Of a stretch of DNA of 64,000 nucleotides, positions 19,317 through 31,106 are shown in pieces (the first letter of the stretch is position 1; each line of letters opens with the position of its first letter). This stretch comes from Caulochytrium protostelioides (Eukaryota > Chytridiomycota > Caulochytriomycetes > Caulochytriales > Caulochytriaceae), in contig ML014142.1 in assembly GCA_003615045.1 (NCBI GenBank), positions 1 to 64,000 on the forward strand, written 5' to 3'. The notes beneath the pieces were generated by a model. The model was not told the origin of the DNA. It worked only from the letters and a program-made list of their open reading frames with translations, and searched no databases. The position numbers and the translations under genes are program-made.

Positions 19317-21542
19317 TTACTGGTTGAAGAAGAAGCGACGGAGCCCAGCCATCAGCGCGCCAGGACGCTCCTTGACGGACTGGCTGGTATCTTCATTGTA
19401 CTTGCTCCGCTCAATGAGTCGCTTCAGTTCGTAGAAGTTCTGCACGACGCCTTCGGTCTGGTCGGGCCCCAGGAATGCGAGCTGGTCGCTGATGTCCTTC
19501 TCGATCTTGGCGAGCGACTTGCCCAAGTAGTAGTAGAGCTTTTCGGAGGTGTGCTCGGACTCGATGGAGGTGCGGGACCGGGCGACATTTTCGGTCGGAG
19601 CGGGCTTCAGCGAGGGCATCGACGAGAACACGGTCGACCCGATCGCGCTGCCGCGGCGAGTTTTCTGCAGCGACGTTCTTGGGTTGGCTTTGTCGCTGCT
19701 CGGCTTGCTGCCCTCCGCGGGGGACCGCGGCTTGGACTCCATCGTGGCGACCGTCTTGAGGAACGTCTTGATAAAGTCGCGGTTCTCGTGGAGAAATGAG
19801 TTGAGCGGAACAAGGTAGCCCTCCTTGTTGGCAAAGTCGACGTCGTTGCAGAGCGCGGTGAGGACTTTGCCGCACAGCACGAGACCACGGCGGCTCGCGG
19901 GCGTGATGCGCTCCGAGACGAGACCAAAGCTTTCGGGAGAGGTGATAGCGGGCACAAAGAACCGCAAAAAGAGGAACGAGCCGACGACCTTCTCGGCGAC
20001 CGTGAGAATGCCTTGCGAGCGGACACTTTCGCCGACGCTGTGGAACGACATCGGTCGCGACGGCGAGTTCCCGCTGGCCGTGGCGTAGCTACCGTACGCC
20101 AGCTCGAGGTGGGACTGAATCAGCGACGACGGCAGCGACGCGTCTGGCGGCACCGCGCCCGGCACCAGCGAGCGGCTCTTGGCGGCATGAGGGCCCGCGG
20201 TGCTGAGCTTGCTCTGACGCACGGGCCGCGGGAACATGTCCGAGTGCAGATCTTCAACGGTCATATGCAAGAAGGCGCACATGCGCCGGATCGGTGGCGG
20301 CATCGCATCGAGGTGTAGCAGGATCGAGTCGATAAAGCGCGTCGTGCAGCTGCGCAGGTTCGCATCGTTCTCGAGCAGCTCAGTCTCGTCCATCTTCTGC
20401 CGCGACTGGTCGATCTCGCATTTCGAGATCAGGTCGCTCGTGAGGACGGTCTTCAGGGGCTCGCGCAGGTTCTGGTCGAGGTACTCGAGGCCCTCATAGC
20501 GCGTGAACGCATTCAGCAGCATCGTGGCCATCGAGTTGTCCCGGATGATGTCGCTCAGGTCGCGATTCCGCTTGAGGTACTGGGCGATACGGCCGCGGAG
20601 CAGGCGCTTGAGGAACGGCTCAGTCATGTCTGGGGTCTGCGTGCGCAGCAAGGCGAGCACGCCGAGCGAAACGCTGGCAGCCATGTCGCCCGTGAAGGAC
20701 GCCTGGCAGATGATGGCGAGAAGATTGGCATCGTAGCTCAGCAGCAGGCCCGCGATGCGCCGGTCCAGGTCCGCCGGCTTATAGTCGGAGCCCAGCTCGA
20801 CTAAACTCTGGCTGCCCAGATACAGGTTGAAACTCTTGTTGCGCATCTTGTCGACGCTGCGCTGGAAGCGCCCGGAGAGAGAGCGGGTCGGGAGGCCGCC
20901 GCGTCGTCCCCCGTGCTCGGGGTCTCTCTCCTTGTCGCGCTCGCGGTCTTTGGCGCGCGCTGACGCCGGGCTGCCCGTCGTCGCGCTGGTCGGCGGGAGC
21001 GGGCGCGGCGGTGGCGGATGCGATGGCGGGACGTTCAGTCGGACCGTCGGCGTCGGCGCCACACTCGAGCCAGGAGTCGTGGCTGGAAACGTGACCGTGG
21101 CGGTCGGGAGCGGTGAGGTCGTCGCGGTCGCCGTGAAGGCCGTCGTGGCCGAGGTTACCGCGGTGCTTGCTGTGAGTGCCGTTGATGCCGTGGCGGTGGT
21201 CGCGACCGTGAGCGCCGTCGCCGCCGTAGACGCTGGTGATGTGGGCGTCCGGGCGGTTGGCGAGGCAGATGCCGGCACCGGTATCGGCGATGGCGGCGTC
21301 GGCGATGCAGACGTCTGAGTGGCGAATGAGGGCCACGCGGGCGTGGGCGACGACGACGCCGACGATTGCAGCGCTGGGATGTCCAGCGACGGCGAGAGCG
21401 CCGCCAGCGTCGGCGCCTGCAGCGTCGGCGTCGGCGTCAGCAGCCGCGGCGTCGGCAGCCGAGGCGTCGGTGGCGAAGGGGGCGCGCGTGAGGGCGAGGT
21501 GGGCGTGATGGGCCGCGGGTACGATGTCCGTATCACAACCAT
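19317..21542 (-). CDS. Ras GTPase-activating protein with long low-complexity N-terminus
   Basis: 741 aa. Residues 1-220 are almost entirely Thr, Ala, Pro and Ser, then a basic segment (RDKERDPEHGGRRGG). From ~230 the protein is globular. A RasGAP domain covers ~290-620. The arginine-finger loop appears as IIRDNSMATMLL, equivalent to the FRxNSLAT motif, and the FLRxxxPA signature as FLFLRFFVPAI. Later helices include GLVLCGKVLTALCNDVDF. All catalytic features look intact, so it should accelerate GTP hydrolysis by Ras. No C2, PH or IQ domain is obvious, so I do not assign it to the neurofibromin, SynGAP or IQGAP subgroup. Start is the ATG at 21542. The frame stays open ~175 bases upstream without another ATG, so an extra 5' exon cannot be ruled out. 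Confidence 0.85.
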   Translation of the reverse strand: MVVIRTSYPRPITPTSPSRAPPSPPTPRLPTPRLLTPTPTLQAPTLAALSPSLDIPALQSSASSSPTPAWPSFATQTSASPTPPSPIPVPASASPTARTPTSPASTAATALTVATTATASTALTASTAVTSATTAFTATATTSPLPTATVTFPATTPGSSVAPTPTVRLNVPPSHPPPPRPLPPTSATTGSPASARAKDRERDKERDPEHGGRRGGLPTRSLSGRFQRSVDKMRNKSFNLYLGSQSLVELGSDYKPADLDRRIAGLLLSYDANLLAIICQASFTGDMAASVSLGVLALLRTQTPDMTEPFLKRLLRGRIAQYLKRNRDLSDIIRDNSMATMLLNAFTRYEGLEYLDQNLREPLKTVLTSDLISKCEIDQSRQKMDETELLENDANLRSCTTRFIDSILLHLDAMPPPIRRMCAFLHMTVEDLHSDMFPRPVRQSKLSTAGPHAAKSRSLVPGAVPPDASLPSSLIQSHLELAYGSYATASGNSPSRPMSFHSVGESVRSQGILTVAEKVVGSFLFLRFFVPAITSPESFGLVSERITPASRRGLVLCGKVLTALCNDVDFANKEGYLVPLNSFLHENRDFIKTFLKTVATMESKPRSPAEGSKPSSDKANPRTSLQKTRRGSAIGSTVFSSMPSLKPAPTENVARSRTSIESEHTSEKLYYYLGKSLAKIEKDISDQLAFLGPDQTEGVVQNFYELKRLIERSKYNEDTSQSVKERPGALMAGLRRFFFNQ

Positions 21543-24500
21543 AGGAACGATGTCGGGGGTCGTCAGAGGGGTCCGTGCCGCCGTGGCCGTGGTCCTGGGG
21601 GCCCGGCCGATGCTCGTGCCGGTGTGGTGGCCGCTGCGCTCACTGCGCTCACGCAGACGGGGGCCAGGGCCGGCGTGGAGGCCACGGGGATCGGCAGGCG
21701 ATGGGGTACGTGCCGCTTAGCAACGACGCGGCGGGGCCTTCGTGGGGGACCGCCGTGGTCGCGGCGAGTGGTCGGGTGGCGATGCAGCTGGCCGTCTCGG
21801 GGTTCCGAGGCCTAGGTTCCGCTGCGCAGTGCCGTCGCCGTCTCCCCTTCCGCCGGCAGCACAGGCTCCGGAGGGGTGTGCCGTCGCAAGCACAGCAGTC
21901 GTGGCGGCGCGGGCGCGGGCGCGGGCGGCGGCGGCGATGTCAGAGACAACAGGGTCCGATTCAGGGGCTGTTGGCGCGACTGGGGCGCCGGCGATGGCCA
22001 ACCGGAAACACAGGCGGCACCGGGCGCGGTCGGGCCAAAACGCAAAGCACGCCGCGTCAATCAATCAAGCGCACACAGCGTTCGGCAGACAGATGCACCG
22101 CGAAGGCCGACGCTGATAAGGGTGGACGCAGGCCACGACGGACGCATACGATCAGCGGGTGTCGTCGTGATTTAAGGGCGGCTCAATCGGGGCGGAAGTT
22201 AGCAACAGGTGCGGAGTGCGGCGTGGGGACTTCAGCAGCGAAAAGGCCGAAGAGCAGACATCAACTTGGCTCAAGACGGTGACGAGAGAGGCATCAGTGG
22301 CGTTCGAGCTTCGGAAGGACGCTTCCACGTTCTCCTGCGCGATCGGTGAGCCTGGCGGCGGTGAACCACGAGTCATTAGAGCCGAGGCACAGTCACGAGC
22401 AATTGGCGGACTCCAAAAGTCAACCAGGGGAACAAGGCCGGAGAAAGGATAGGACACGCGAGTTAAGGCGCCAAACAATCGGGGTCGGGGGGCTGGGGGG
22501 AGAGGGGGCAAGTGGTTCAGACGAGTGGCCGGAATGACAATGATGCGGATCCTCGTCGATGTCAGGCTGCGGGTATGGATATCGAGCGCGGCCCTGAGTA
22601 GGAGTACCCTATCGGCGTTATACCTGTCTCCTTGATCCGCCAGCAGGTCAGCACCGATGAGGATCAGGCGGACCGGGGACGGCGGGCAGCTCGTCCGAGG
22701 CGATCAGGGCGGGGCCCGATGAGGCTCGACAGGGAGCAGCAATGGGGCGGTGGCGGCGACGGCAGCGGCACGGAGACAGACAGACTCGCTGGACAGCGAG
22801 ACGAGTCGCTGATGTGGCATCCACCGAGGAGCATAAAGGTCTTTCTGTCGGGTCGCAGGACACATCCCCACGGTCACGGCTGCGCTGTTCGCGGCTCGAG
22901 GTCGACCATGAAGGAAAGCCGACGGCGGGGGGGCTAGGGCTGGGCGTGAAATGCCGGGGCGACGCGGCGGCTCGACTCTACAGCCTCCAGCCTATGGTTT
23001 CTCGTGCGGGCCTCGGCGGCAGGCGCTCCTGCAAGGCTGAGTCAGATCGTATGGACCGGCCCGGACGGGCTGCTCGAGCGCCGTGAGGCGGCCTGCGACA
23101 GCCGTGTCCGTGTCCACGTGTTCCGCGAGAAGCGGTCGCTCACCCGCACGCCGCGCGAATCAGCGCTCGTCTCGCCGTCGCCGTCGCGCCGTGACGCCGC
23201 GACACAGACAGACGTCGGTGGCGGCGGCGCCCGCTCCGCGGAGCATCAATTGGGAGAGGTGACGGCGGATGCGGATGCGGATGCGAATGCAGGAGCCGTT
23301 CGCGAGGGCGAGCGGGTGAATGTTGATGCTGAATGCCGCTCGGCCCCGAATGTGATCATCGACGCCGGATGCCGGTTGCCGGATGCCGGATGCCGGATGC
23401 CCCCGATGCCGTGATCGGTATGATTGGCTTCCCACCACAGTCGGCAGCAGCCGGCGCTCCTGCGCTCGGCGAGAACCGATGCTAGGTCACGGCGTGGCGA
23501 AGGCGGCGGGGGCCGCAGCGCAGCGCAGCGCAGCGCAGGGCAGCAGCACGACCACGAGCGGAAGCACACCCCAGCGTGGCCACCGGTCAGGCCGATCCGC
23601 CAAATGAAGGAGCGGTGGTTCGGCTCGGCGCGGTGTGAAGGACCGCGGAAGAGGACCGCGGATCGCTTGGGATCTGTCGCAGCGGCGACGGGGGCAGGCG
23701 GTCGGCGGCCAGGGCGCGGGCACCACAGCAACAGCAGGCCCGAGCGGATGCAGCGGCGGGGGTCGAACGAAGCGGGGAATCGGCGCTGGGGATCTGCAGA
23801 AGCGGCGGGGCGGTCCCTTGGTAAACAAAGTAAAAGAAAATGCGATCAGGGGGGTCACACACACACGCGCGAGTATTGATGCCATGCCATGCCATGCAAC
23901 ACAACACAACGCAACGCAACGCAACACAACACAACACAACACAACACGCAGGCTAAGCCATGGCGGCGAGATGTCTTTATCGACCCAAGTTCGGGTCAAA
24001 CTGAATGCATCCACCACCAAAGCATCATGGTCATCAATCGGCGTGGACGTCAGCCCCTCCCATGGACGCATGATACGACACCGCATGACCCGACGTCCAC
24101 GGCCTCGCTCACGCCAGCGACCCCTGCCGTGGTCAGTTCGACATGGCCGTCAGCCCTATGCGACGGTCAGGCGCGAGCGGCGTAGCGACCGTATGAAAAA
24201 ATTGAGACCTCTGTCTTCCGCGCGAGACGCCACTTTTGGCGGGTGACCGTCGATGTCAGTACGAGTTCTTGCGCCTAGGGGTCGCCGTCACGCCTCAGGG
24301 ACCTCTACCACAAATCGCCACTGGCTGTCGTCTCTCTGTCATATCGTCGAAGCTTCCAGAAGTACAAAAATGTGCAAGAACGATGACGACCGACCAACGG
24401 TGCTCCTGTAGAGAGCGACTAATCAACATCGATCAAAAGTCGATATCGGTGTCGTCTTATCCACTGCAAAGGATGGCCGCTCGACAACCGCACGGCACAG

Positions 24501-26150
24501 AGGATGGCCGTCGAGGGACTGACTCCATACTACCACCATAACGCCTCTTGCAGCCGGAATGCGTCCACTACGGCATGTCCAGCGCATAGCGTGCGCTTGT
24601 AAATGATGGTGATGAGACAACCAATCCATATGATGGCTGAAATGAAGACGCCCCCGCTGCTCTGCGGGCCTACGGCACGACACTCACCCGAACTATCCCT
24701 TGCTGGTTCCAAACAAATCATTCACCGCATGAATGGGCCCCGTCGGGCCTTAGGAGTATGCCGTGGCATGGTTCATCTTGGGATGGACGAGTCCATTGAC
24801 TCACCATCTTGATCCGGCAAAAAGCTCCGGTTGAGTCGATCGGACTCACCTCGCGTGCCATCGCACCGACAGGCACTAACGTCCGCCACGCGCCATCGGC
24901 GCCGTCGCCGAAGCACCAGCGGATACAGAGGAAGGGTTGCCAGAACGCCATGCGGATGGCCGCTGCCGATGTCGCCGCGTGGCCGGGTTGGATCGGCCCG
25001 CCTCGTTTCACCGTGCTTGCGGCTGGTCGGTGCGTCGACACCAGGCCAGAGGGGCATTCTAGCTCCGCCCGTGCGCCATCCTGCGGCGGCGGACGCGGCG
25101 GTGGCGACGGTCAACGGAAAGACTCATTTCGCTCCCTCGTGATCCGGTTCCTCATGGTGCGCTCGGTGGCCATCGATCCTTTCATGCGTGGGATGGGGTG
25201 GCCGCGCACCCGTGGGTCATGGAAAGCCGCTAGCCAGGCTGGCCACGGCCGCGCCTCGCGCGCGGGGCACGTTTGTCATACGTATACCCTCGGCTGCTGC
25301 TTAGCTCACGAGAAGAGTTCATCCGCACGGAGCGGACGATCTGGGCGGAGGGCAGTTGGGGAAACGGAGGCTCTCCGCCTCTCTTCAGGGAAATCGACAC
25401 AGCATTTTCCCAGATGCCTGAGGCGGCGGCCAAGACGGTGCCCCTTCGACAGATGCTTGTTCGGGGGATCGTGGCAGCATCTCCGGCGACATGGGACATA
25501 GAGATGAATGGAGACCAGGAGAAACCAGGAGAAACCGATGGACGTGATGTGGATCGTAGGAGCAGACCGTGCGCCGTGACATACGCAGCGTCGTCCTTTG
25601 AGAGGGAAAGCGCGCCAATCATCGGTCCTTGGGGGCCTTCCCTTGCTCCGTCCGGCGCGCGCGCGCACGGCCCCCACGGGTCTGACTGCCCGTCATCCGA
25701 GGGCATGGCGCGAGCAAGGGAAGGCGCGGCTGGCACGAAGGTGCGGCATCGACAGGCGCCGCAGCGGCGTCACGCCCCACTGCGAGCGCCGCTCACGACC
25801 AGAACGCCGGATCGGCCCGACGCCGCGGTCCCGGACGACATGAGCATACGTTGTCAGCATCGCGTGGTGGCCACGTACCACGCGGCGTCGTCGCACGTCT
25901 CGCTGCCGCAGGCGCCGCATGCCGCGGGCGCGCCGAGAAGCCCCTTGCCCAGTCGTTGTCCGGCTCGCCTGGCCGGTCTGCCCGCCCATCCCCAGCCCTT
26001 GCCCACCCAGAGAGGCGACCTCGCGAAGGGGTCACGCGGACCTGCACCGCCGTCGCGCTCGACTGTCGCTGACTCCAGGCCCACGTCCCGATTCGGAACG
26101 CCCTTTTGTTGGTGCTGCTGCTGCTTTCATTCCGGCTCTCGGCCACCGCG
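21543..26150. other. 4.6-kb gene-poor region
   Basis: No reading frame here has a recognisable domain or balanced composition. The frames are Arg/Gly/Pro/Ala-rich and are mirrored on both strands, as expected in GC-rich non-coding DNA. It holds a cluster of short tandem repeats at ~23265-23948. Part of it must contain the RasGAP promoter and 5' leader and the leader of the RRM-like gene. A spliced gene with very short exons, or a non-coding RNA, could be missed. Confidence 0.4.
23265..23948. repeat. cluster of pentamer-to-heptamer minisatellites
   Basis: Within 700 bases: GCGGAT copies (23265-23290), GCCGGAT copies (23363-23400), CGCAG copies (23514-23540), GCCAT copies (~23880-23896) and a CAACA/CAACG array (23896-23948). 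Each is a separate short tandem array, and no longer unit joins them. Confidence 0.75.
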
Positions 26151-27101
26151 ATGCCCGCCCCGCGATCCATCGCCTCGCGGCTGGGCGATCTGCCCAAGCC
26201 GCCGCTCATCTCCGCCCACGCCGCGGCCGAAGCCTCCGACGCCGCGGCCTCGCCGGGTCGTGGCAGCGGCCGCCGAGCCGGAAACGGCAGGAGAGGCGCC
26301 TCGGCCTCGCCCTCGCTCGGCCTGGCGACCGCCGGCGCCGGCCGGCGCGGAAGCCCGTATGCCCGGAGCATGGCGGCCTCCCAACCCCCCCGCAGCGGCC
26401 GCAGCAGCAGCAGCAGTGGACGCCGCGACACGCCGGTCCGCGTCACGCTGCACCACCTGGACGCGTCGGTCTCGAGCGTCGCGCTGAGCCAGACCCTGCT
26501 CGCGCTCGCGCCGTCGGTCAGCCAGCTGCAGCTGCACGCGGCGGGTCCGCGCGGTGCACACGCCACGTGCGTCGTGGAGACGCGCGACGAGGCGCAGACG
26601 CTCGTCGACACGTTTGCCGCCGTCGCGCCGGCCTTGGCGCGCGGTGTGCGGGCCGCGCCCGGCGAGCCGCTCACGGTCGCCCTGGCGCCCGTCCGCGCGA
26701 GCGCCGCGGCGGCGGCCTCGGGGTCTCCGACCGCAGCGGAGGCCGCCGCCCACGGCGTGAAGGCGCACGTGATCCATCGACTCGGGCCGGGCTCGAGCGT
26801 GCTCAGCAGCGCCGGCGCCGGCGCCAAGCCCGAGGCCGTGCGCGCGTTCGCGTCGCGGCTGGGCCCGTCGCCGAGCCTGGCGACGCGGCTCGGGCCCGCG
26901 CCCGAGGGCTCGGCCGAAGCGACCGCTCAGCGCGAGGCGCCGGCGGCCGAGGCGCTCGCCGCCACGCCCGTGCGCAACCTGAACCGCGCGACGCTGCGCG
27001 GCATCCAGGGCGACCTCAAGGTGGTCCTGCAGAACCGCCGCACGACCGTGGACTACCAGGACATCGATATCCCCTCCGGCGGCGATTCGCTGCTCAATTA
27101 A
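26151..27101 (+). CDS. putative RRM-like protein with SRLG motifs
   Basis: 316 aa from the first ATG (26151); the frame runs up to a TTG only. The first ~110 residues are Ala/Ser/Gly/Arg-rich. Residues ~110-170 (VRVTLHHLDASVSSVALSQT... to CVVETRDEAQTLVDTF) alternate strands and helices as in an RNA-recognition motif, but the RNP1 and RNP2 aromatic residues are weak. A motif of the form (I/F)ASRLG or LATRLG occurs three times (IASRLGD near the start, FASRLGP and LATRLGP near 245-260). The C-terminus ends VDYQDIDIPSGGDSLLN. The layout recalls mRNA-export or splicing adaptors, but this is a guess. This frame is preferred over the overlapping 25919-27310 frame because that one is a monotonous Arg/Pro product. 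Confidence 0.5.
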   Translation: MPAPRSIASRLGDLPKPPLISAHAAAEASDAAASPGRGSGRRAGNGRRGASASPSLGLATAGAGRRGSPYARSMAASQPPRSGRSSSSSGRRDTPVRVTLHHLDASVSSVALSQTLLALAPSVSQLQLHAAGPRGAHATCVVETRDEAQTLVDTFAAVAPALARGVRAAPGEPLTVALAPVRASAAAAASGSPTAAEAAAHGVKAHVIHRLGPGSSVLSSAGAGAKPEAVRAFASRLGPSPSLATRLGPAPEGSAEATAQREAPAAEALAATPVRNLNRATLRGIQGDLKVVLQNRRTTVDYQDIDIPSGGDSLLN

Positions 27102-28212
27102 CGATTTCTCCTGGACCCCGTGTCGCTCTTACCGAGGGCGGCCGCCCTAGCGATGGCGATGGCGATGGTGTCGGCAACCGCAACGACAACGGCGATGGCC
27201 AGGGCGATGCGCAAGTGGGGGGTATCGGAAAAGGACTGGGAGGTGGGGGGGATAGAGACCCTTTTGGGGACCGAGCTTGGAGACCATGCGCGTTGAGCGG
27301 GGTATGGTGATCCAGCCGCGATGCCGATCTGGCGGGTGTTCTCGGCGGATGCCGCGCCGCCTTCGCCGCGTCGGGTCCCCGAAGGTCTGCCGCACCACCG
27401 TGCTTTCGCAGCCCCCGAGGGACAGCTGGAGGCCCCGAATGCGGCGGGCGGGCGGGGGTGGATGGCGGGGGATGGCCGTGCTTGATGCAGCAAGCGCAGG
27501 TGGTGAGACGTCTTCAGAAACAAAGGACGAATCAAACGGACGCGGTCGCTGTCGAGCCTCGTTGCGGCATCCTGAGAGGGAACGGTGATGACCACGTCGA
27601 CGTCTGCCGGCCCCGTGCTCGCCGTCGCGCGTGGATACTCCCCGCTGATTCACCCTTCCCGTAGCTCCGCCGCTTCATCCCTCATCGGCACCATTGACGG
27701 CTTATCGCTGACGACCGCTTGCGCGCCTCATCACGGCCCCAGATTTGTTGAGGCATTGCCCTTCACATCAGCCGGCATCTGCCGGATCATTTCCATTTTT
27801 CTCGAGGCCGCGTCCTTACCCATCGGTCGCTCGTCCGCGTATCGCAGCTGCCCGACGCCGCGCGGGGCAGGCCCCCCGAGTCACCGCAACCGACACCGCA
27901 TCAGCCGCTGCCGCTAGCGACCCTTCCGCATTCGTGGGTGGAGCGTACAGGATCCAACGGATCGTAAACGGAAACGGTGGGTCGACGACGGCCCCAACTT
28001 GGCATTCTCGCGGGACGATCGCCGCTTGGTGGGCGTGCACCCCTCTCCGTCATCCGGTCGTCGGCTCGCGCTGCTACCACGTTCCGGCAGTCGACGCCTC
28101 GGGCGGCGGCTGGCACGCTCGCGCCACGCTCGCGCCTCGCCGCCGTGCGCGATCCCCGCCACCGCGCTTGATTCTCGCCGTCTCGCCGGTCGGATCCGAG
28201 GCTCACGCGGCC
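27102..28212. other. intergenic, promoter of TPX2-like gene
   Basis: 1.1 kb between two + strand genes. The TPX2 frame stays open upstream to ~27745 but without any ATG, and the translated region there has no TPX2 character, so it is treated as leader. No other feature seen. Confidence 0.4.
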
Positions 28213-28923
28213 ATGTCGGCGTTCCCGTATGCGCCGTCGGCCGACGGCGACGACTGGTACCACCCGCGCCCGTCGGCCGTGCGGCCCATGAATCCCCAGT
28301 ATGATCCCTTGAATCCGCTGCTGTTCGACGCGATGCCGTCAGTGACGACGGCGCCGCTCAAACCGGCGCCGCCGCCGCTGCCGTCGCCCATGCGCGCCAC
28401 GCGATCCATGACGGCTTCGCGCGCAGCCTCGCCGTCACCCGCGCCGTCACCCTCGCCGTCCTCGTCACCGTCAACGCGACAGACGGCAGCGTCGACCTTC
28501 AGCTCGACGACGACGGCGGCGGCGGTGTCGGCGACGGCAACGGCGACGGCGACAACGACAACGACGACAACGACGACGCGGCCCGCCACGCGGACCGCGA
28601 CACGGACGGCAGTGCGGACCGCGACGCGGCAAGCGCAGCCCGCCCGCGGCCGCCGCGCCGACCCGGCGACGACGGTGCCCGCGCCGCGGCCCCTCACGAT
28701 CCCCAAGACGCCGGCCTTCTCGCAGCGCCTCACCGCGCGCTCCCGCGCCCCAGCGCCCGCCGCGGCGTCGGCCGCGGGCGCCGCCCGACGGCCGCTGCGC
28801 GCGTCGACTCGCCCCCCGCAGGCCCCCCGCCGGCCGGCGCGCGGGCCACCGCCGCTCACCAAGCCGCAGCCCTTCACGTTCCATACCACGGCGCGCCACA
28901 AACCGGCGGCAGCCGTGCCGGCG

Positions 28924-28955
<32 letters not shown>

Positions 28956-30156
28956 TGTCCGCGCGCTGCGCAACCGCCACGGCCTGACGCAGACGGCGCC
29001 GTTCACGTTCCACGCGACGACGCGCCGGACGCTCGCCTCAGACGGCAACGACCGCGCGACGCCGCCGGCGACGCCGCTCGCGGAGCGCATCCAGCGGTTC
29101 GAGAACGAGACGCCGGAGCGCTTCGCGCGCGTCGCGCACATCCGTGCGCGCGAGCGCATCCACGCGCAGCTCACGAAGCCGCAGTCGCCGCGCCTGGCGA
29201 CCCGCGTCCGCGCCACGGCCCACGCGGCGCTTGCCCCGCGCCAGCCGTCCGCCGACGCCGCGGCCGCCGCTCCGCCGCGCTTCAAGGCGCAGCCCGTGAA
29301 CCCGCAGATCCTGTATGGCCGCCGGCCGCTCGGCGTGCCGCCGCCCGTGAAAGCGCCGCTCACGGTGGCGCGGACGCCGTGCATCACGCGCCCGCGCAAG
29401 CGCCGCGCCGACGCGTTGGCGGCCGACGCCGCGGACCCGCTGCCGCCGCCGCCGCCGCCGTTCCGCGCGAACCCGATGCCGGACGCGCCGCCGTTCGTGC
29501 CCGTGCTCCCGCACACCGCGACACGGCCCGAGCCCTTCGCGCTGCCCGGCGACGCGCGGCGCGCCGAGCAGCTGCGGCGGTTCGCGGCGCAGTGCATGGC
29601 CGAGGCCGTGCAGGCCGAGCAAGCGCGGCGCTTCCGCGCACAGCCTGCCGCGACGCGCCGCGGCGGCGCGCGGCTCCCGCCCGTGCTGCGCAAGCCGCCG
29701 ACGGCGCCGGCGCCGTTCGCGCTCAGCACCGATCTCCGCGGCGCTATGCACGCACAGGTGCTCGCGGAGAAGCTGCGGCTCGAGCAAGAGCGCACCGCCG
29801 AGGCGCGCGCGTTCCAGGCGCAGCCGCTGCCGGAGGGCCCCGCGTTCGTGCCGCGGCCGTCCGTGAAGCCGCTGACGGCGACGGCGCCGCCGGCGCTCCG
29901 GACGACGACGCGCGCCGCGCAGCGCCACGAGTTTGACGAGGCGCAACGCGCCCGCATTGCCGACGAAGCCGCCGCCGCCGCGCGCGAGGCCGAGGCCGCG
30001 CACCTCCGCGAGATGGAAGCCGTGCGGCAGCTCCGCCAGGACGGCACGTTCCATGCGCAGCCCGTCAGGAAGTATGCTCCAGTCCCGATCCGCAAAAGCA
30101 CCAAGCGCCTGACAGTCCCCAAGACGCCCAACTTCAAGCTGCGTCCGCGTCGGTGA
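28213..30156 (+). CDS. TPX2: TPX2-family spindle/microtubule protein
   Basis: 647 aa from the ATG at 28213 (context GCGGCCATGT). The protein is Pro/Ala/Arg/Thr-rich. It carries repeated TPX2-type motifs: a PLTIPKTPAFSQR module near 160, two LTKPQPFTFHTTAR-like modules near 215-265, an ERFARVAHIRARERIHAQLTKP segment, then several FRAxPxPxxxPFxP modules each followed by LTxPxxFxLxTxxR. The last ~60 residues hold Ala/Glu-rich helices and LTVPKTPNFKLRPRR. In animals and plants TPX2 binds microtubules, promotes branching nucleation and activates Aurora A. The Aurora-binding N-terminal motif is not clear here. Threonine and proline tracts (28530-28580 and 28919-28955) are encoded by trinucleotide repeats. 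Antisense frames over this gene are composition artefacts. Confidence 0.75.
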
Positions 30157-31106
30157 TCCGCCTCGCGCGGGCCTCTCAGCCCATCCGCCCTCGTGGGCGC
30201 CCCCTGTACCCCTGTAGGTCCTTTATGTATATCCATCCAACGACCGCGCGGCGGCCCCCCATCCGATGAACCGGCGGCAGCCCGTCCTTTGTCAACAAAA
30301 ACACCGCCCGACCCCGCCGCGCGCCCGTGGCCGCGTCCGGATGCGAGATCTGCCGGTCTGCCTCGAGACATGGCCGACGCCCCGAGACCGTGCATCACTC
30401 TCCGCGGCGGCCACGGCATGCTTGGGCGGCGGCGGTGGCGGCGGAAAGGGGGGCGACCCCAGCGGCATCCACGGCGGCGGCAGCGGCCGTGCCGGCCTTC
30501 GACGGCGGCAGCGATGCGGATCGGCGTCCTCCCGGCGCCGCGTCCTAGGATCCCGGTCGGCGCTGAGGACCAACGCATTCCAGACGCGGCCGCCCATCCT
30601 CGTGACAGTTTGTACACATCCCATGCACCCACGCGGTTTCCATCTGCTGGCTCGACGATGCCCGGCATCGCCTGCCCTTCCGCACAGAAAAATAACTCAA
30701 ATCAGATACAATAAAGATCGGCGCTTCCAGGGCACGACAGCCCGACGGCATGGCCCTCATCGAGCCGCGCCGCATCGGCTCCCAAGTCGAGCCCAGATAG
30801 CGAAACGTTCTTATCCGCACGGCATCGCGACATCGACCTGCCGACTCGCCGCGGAGAGCACGCCACCTCGCCCGTCGATCTCAGCGCGCCTTCCTCGTGA
30901 CCGCCACGCGCCCACCGCGTGCCGTGGCGCAGCCCATGACGGCCGTCGCTGCTCCCACTTGCTGCTCCCACTGCCATTGCTGCTGCCGCTGCCGCTGCCG
31001 CTGCCGCTGCCGCTGCCGCTGCCGCTGAGACGCCGTTCCCGCATCACGCCGTCACCACCACCGCTGGGCGCGGCTCCGAGCGAGGCGCGAGGAGCGAGGC
31101 GCGAGG
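30157..31106. other. intergenic with CTGCCG hexamer array
   Basis: Lies between two + strand genes. Contains ACAATAAAGA near 30707, a possible poly(A) signal of the TPX2-like gene, though 550 bases from its stop. A CTGCCG array lies in the putative leader of the TBC gene. Confidence 0.4.
30981..31027. repeat. CTGCCG hexamer tandem repeat
   Basis: Seven or so near-perfect CTGCCG units ending 80 bases before the TBC start codon, so probably in its 5' UTR or core promoter. Confidence 0.75.

Noticed and set aside
25919-27310. 463-aa plus-strand frame overlapping the RRM-like gene
   Set aside because: Almost entirely Arg/Pro/Ala with no secondary-structure pattern. The other frame has an alternating hydrophobic pattern.
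28203-30668. 821-aa minus-strand frame opposite the TPX2-like gene
   Set aside because: Arg/Gly/Ala/Val composition with no domain. The plus strand carries TPX2 motifs.
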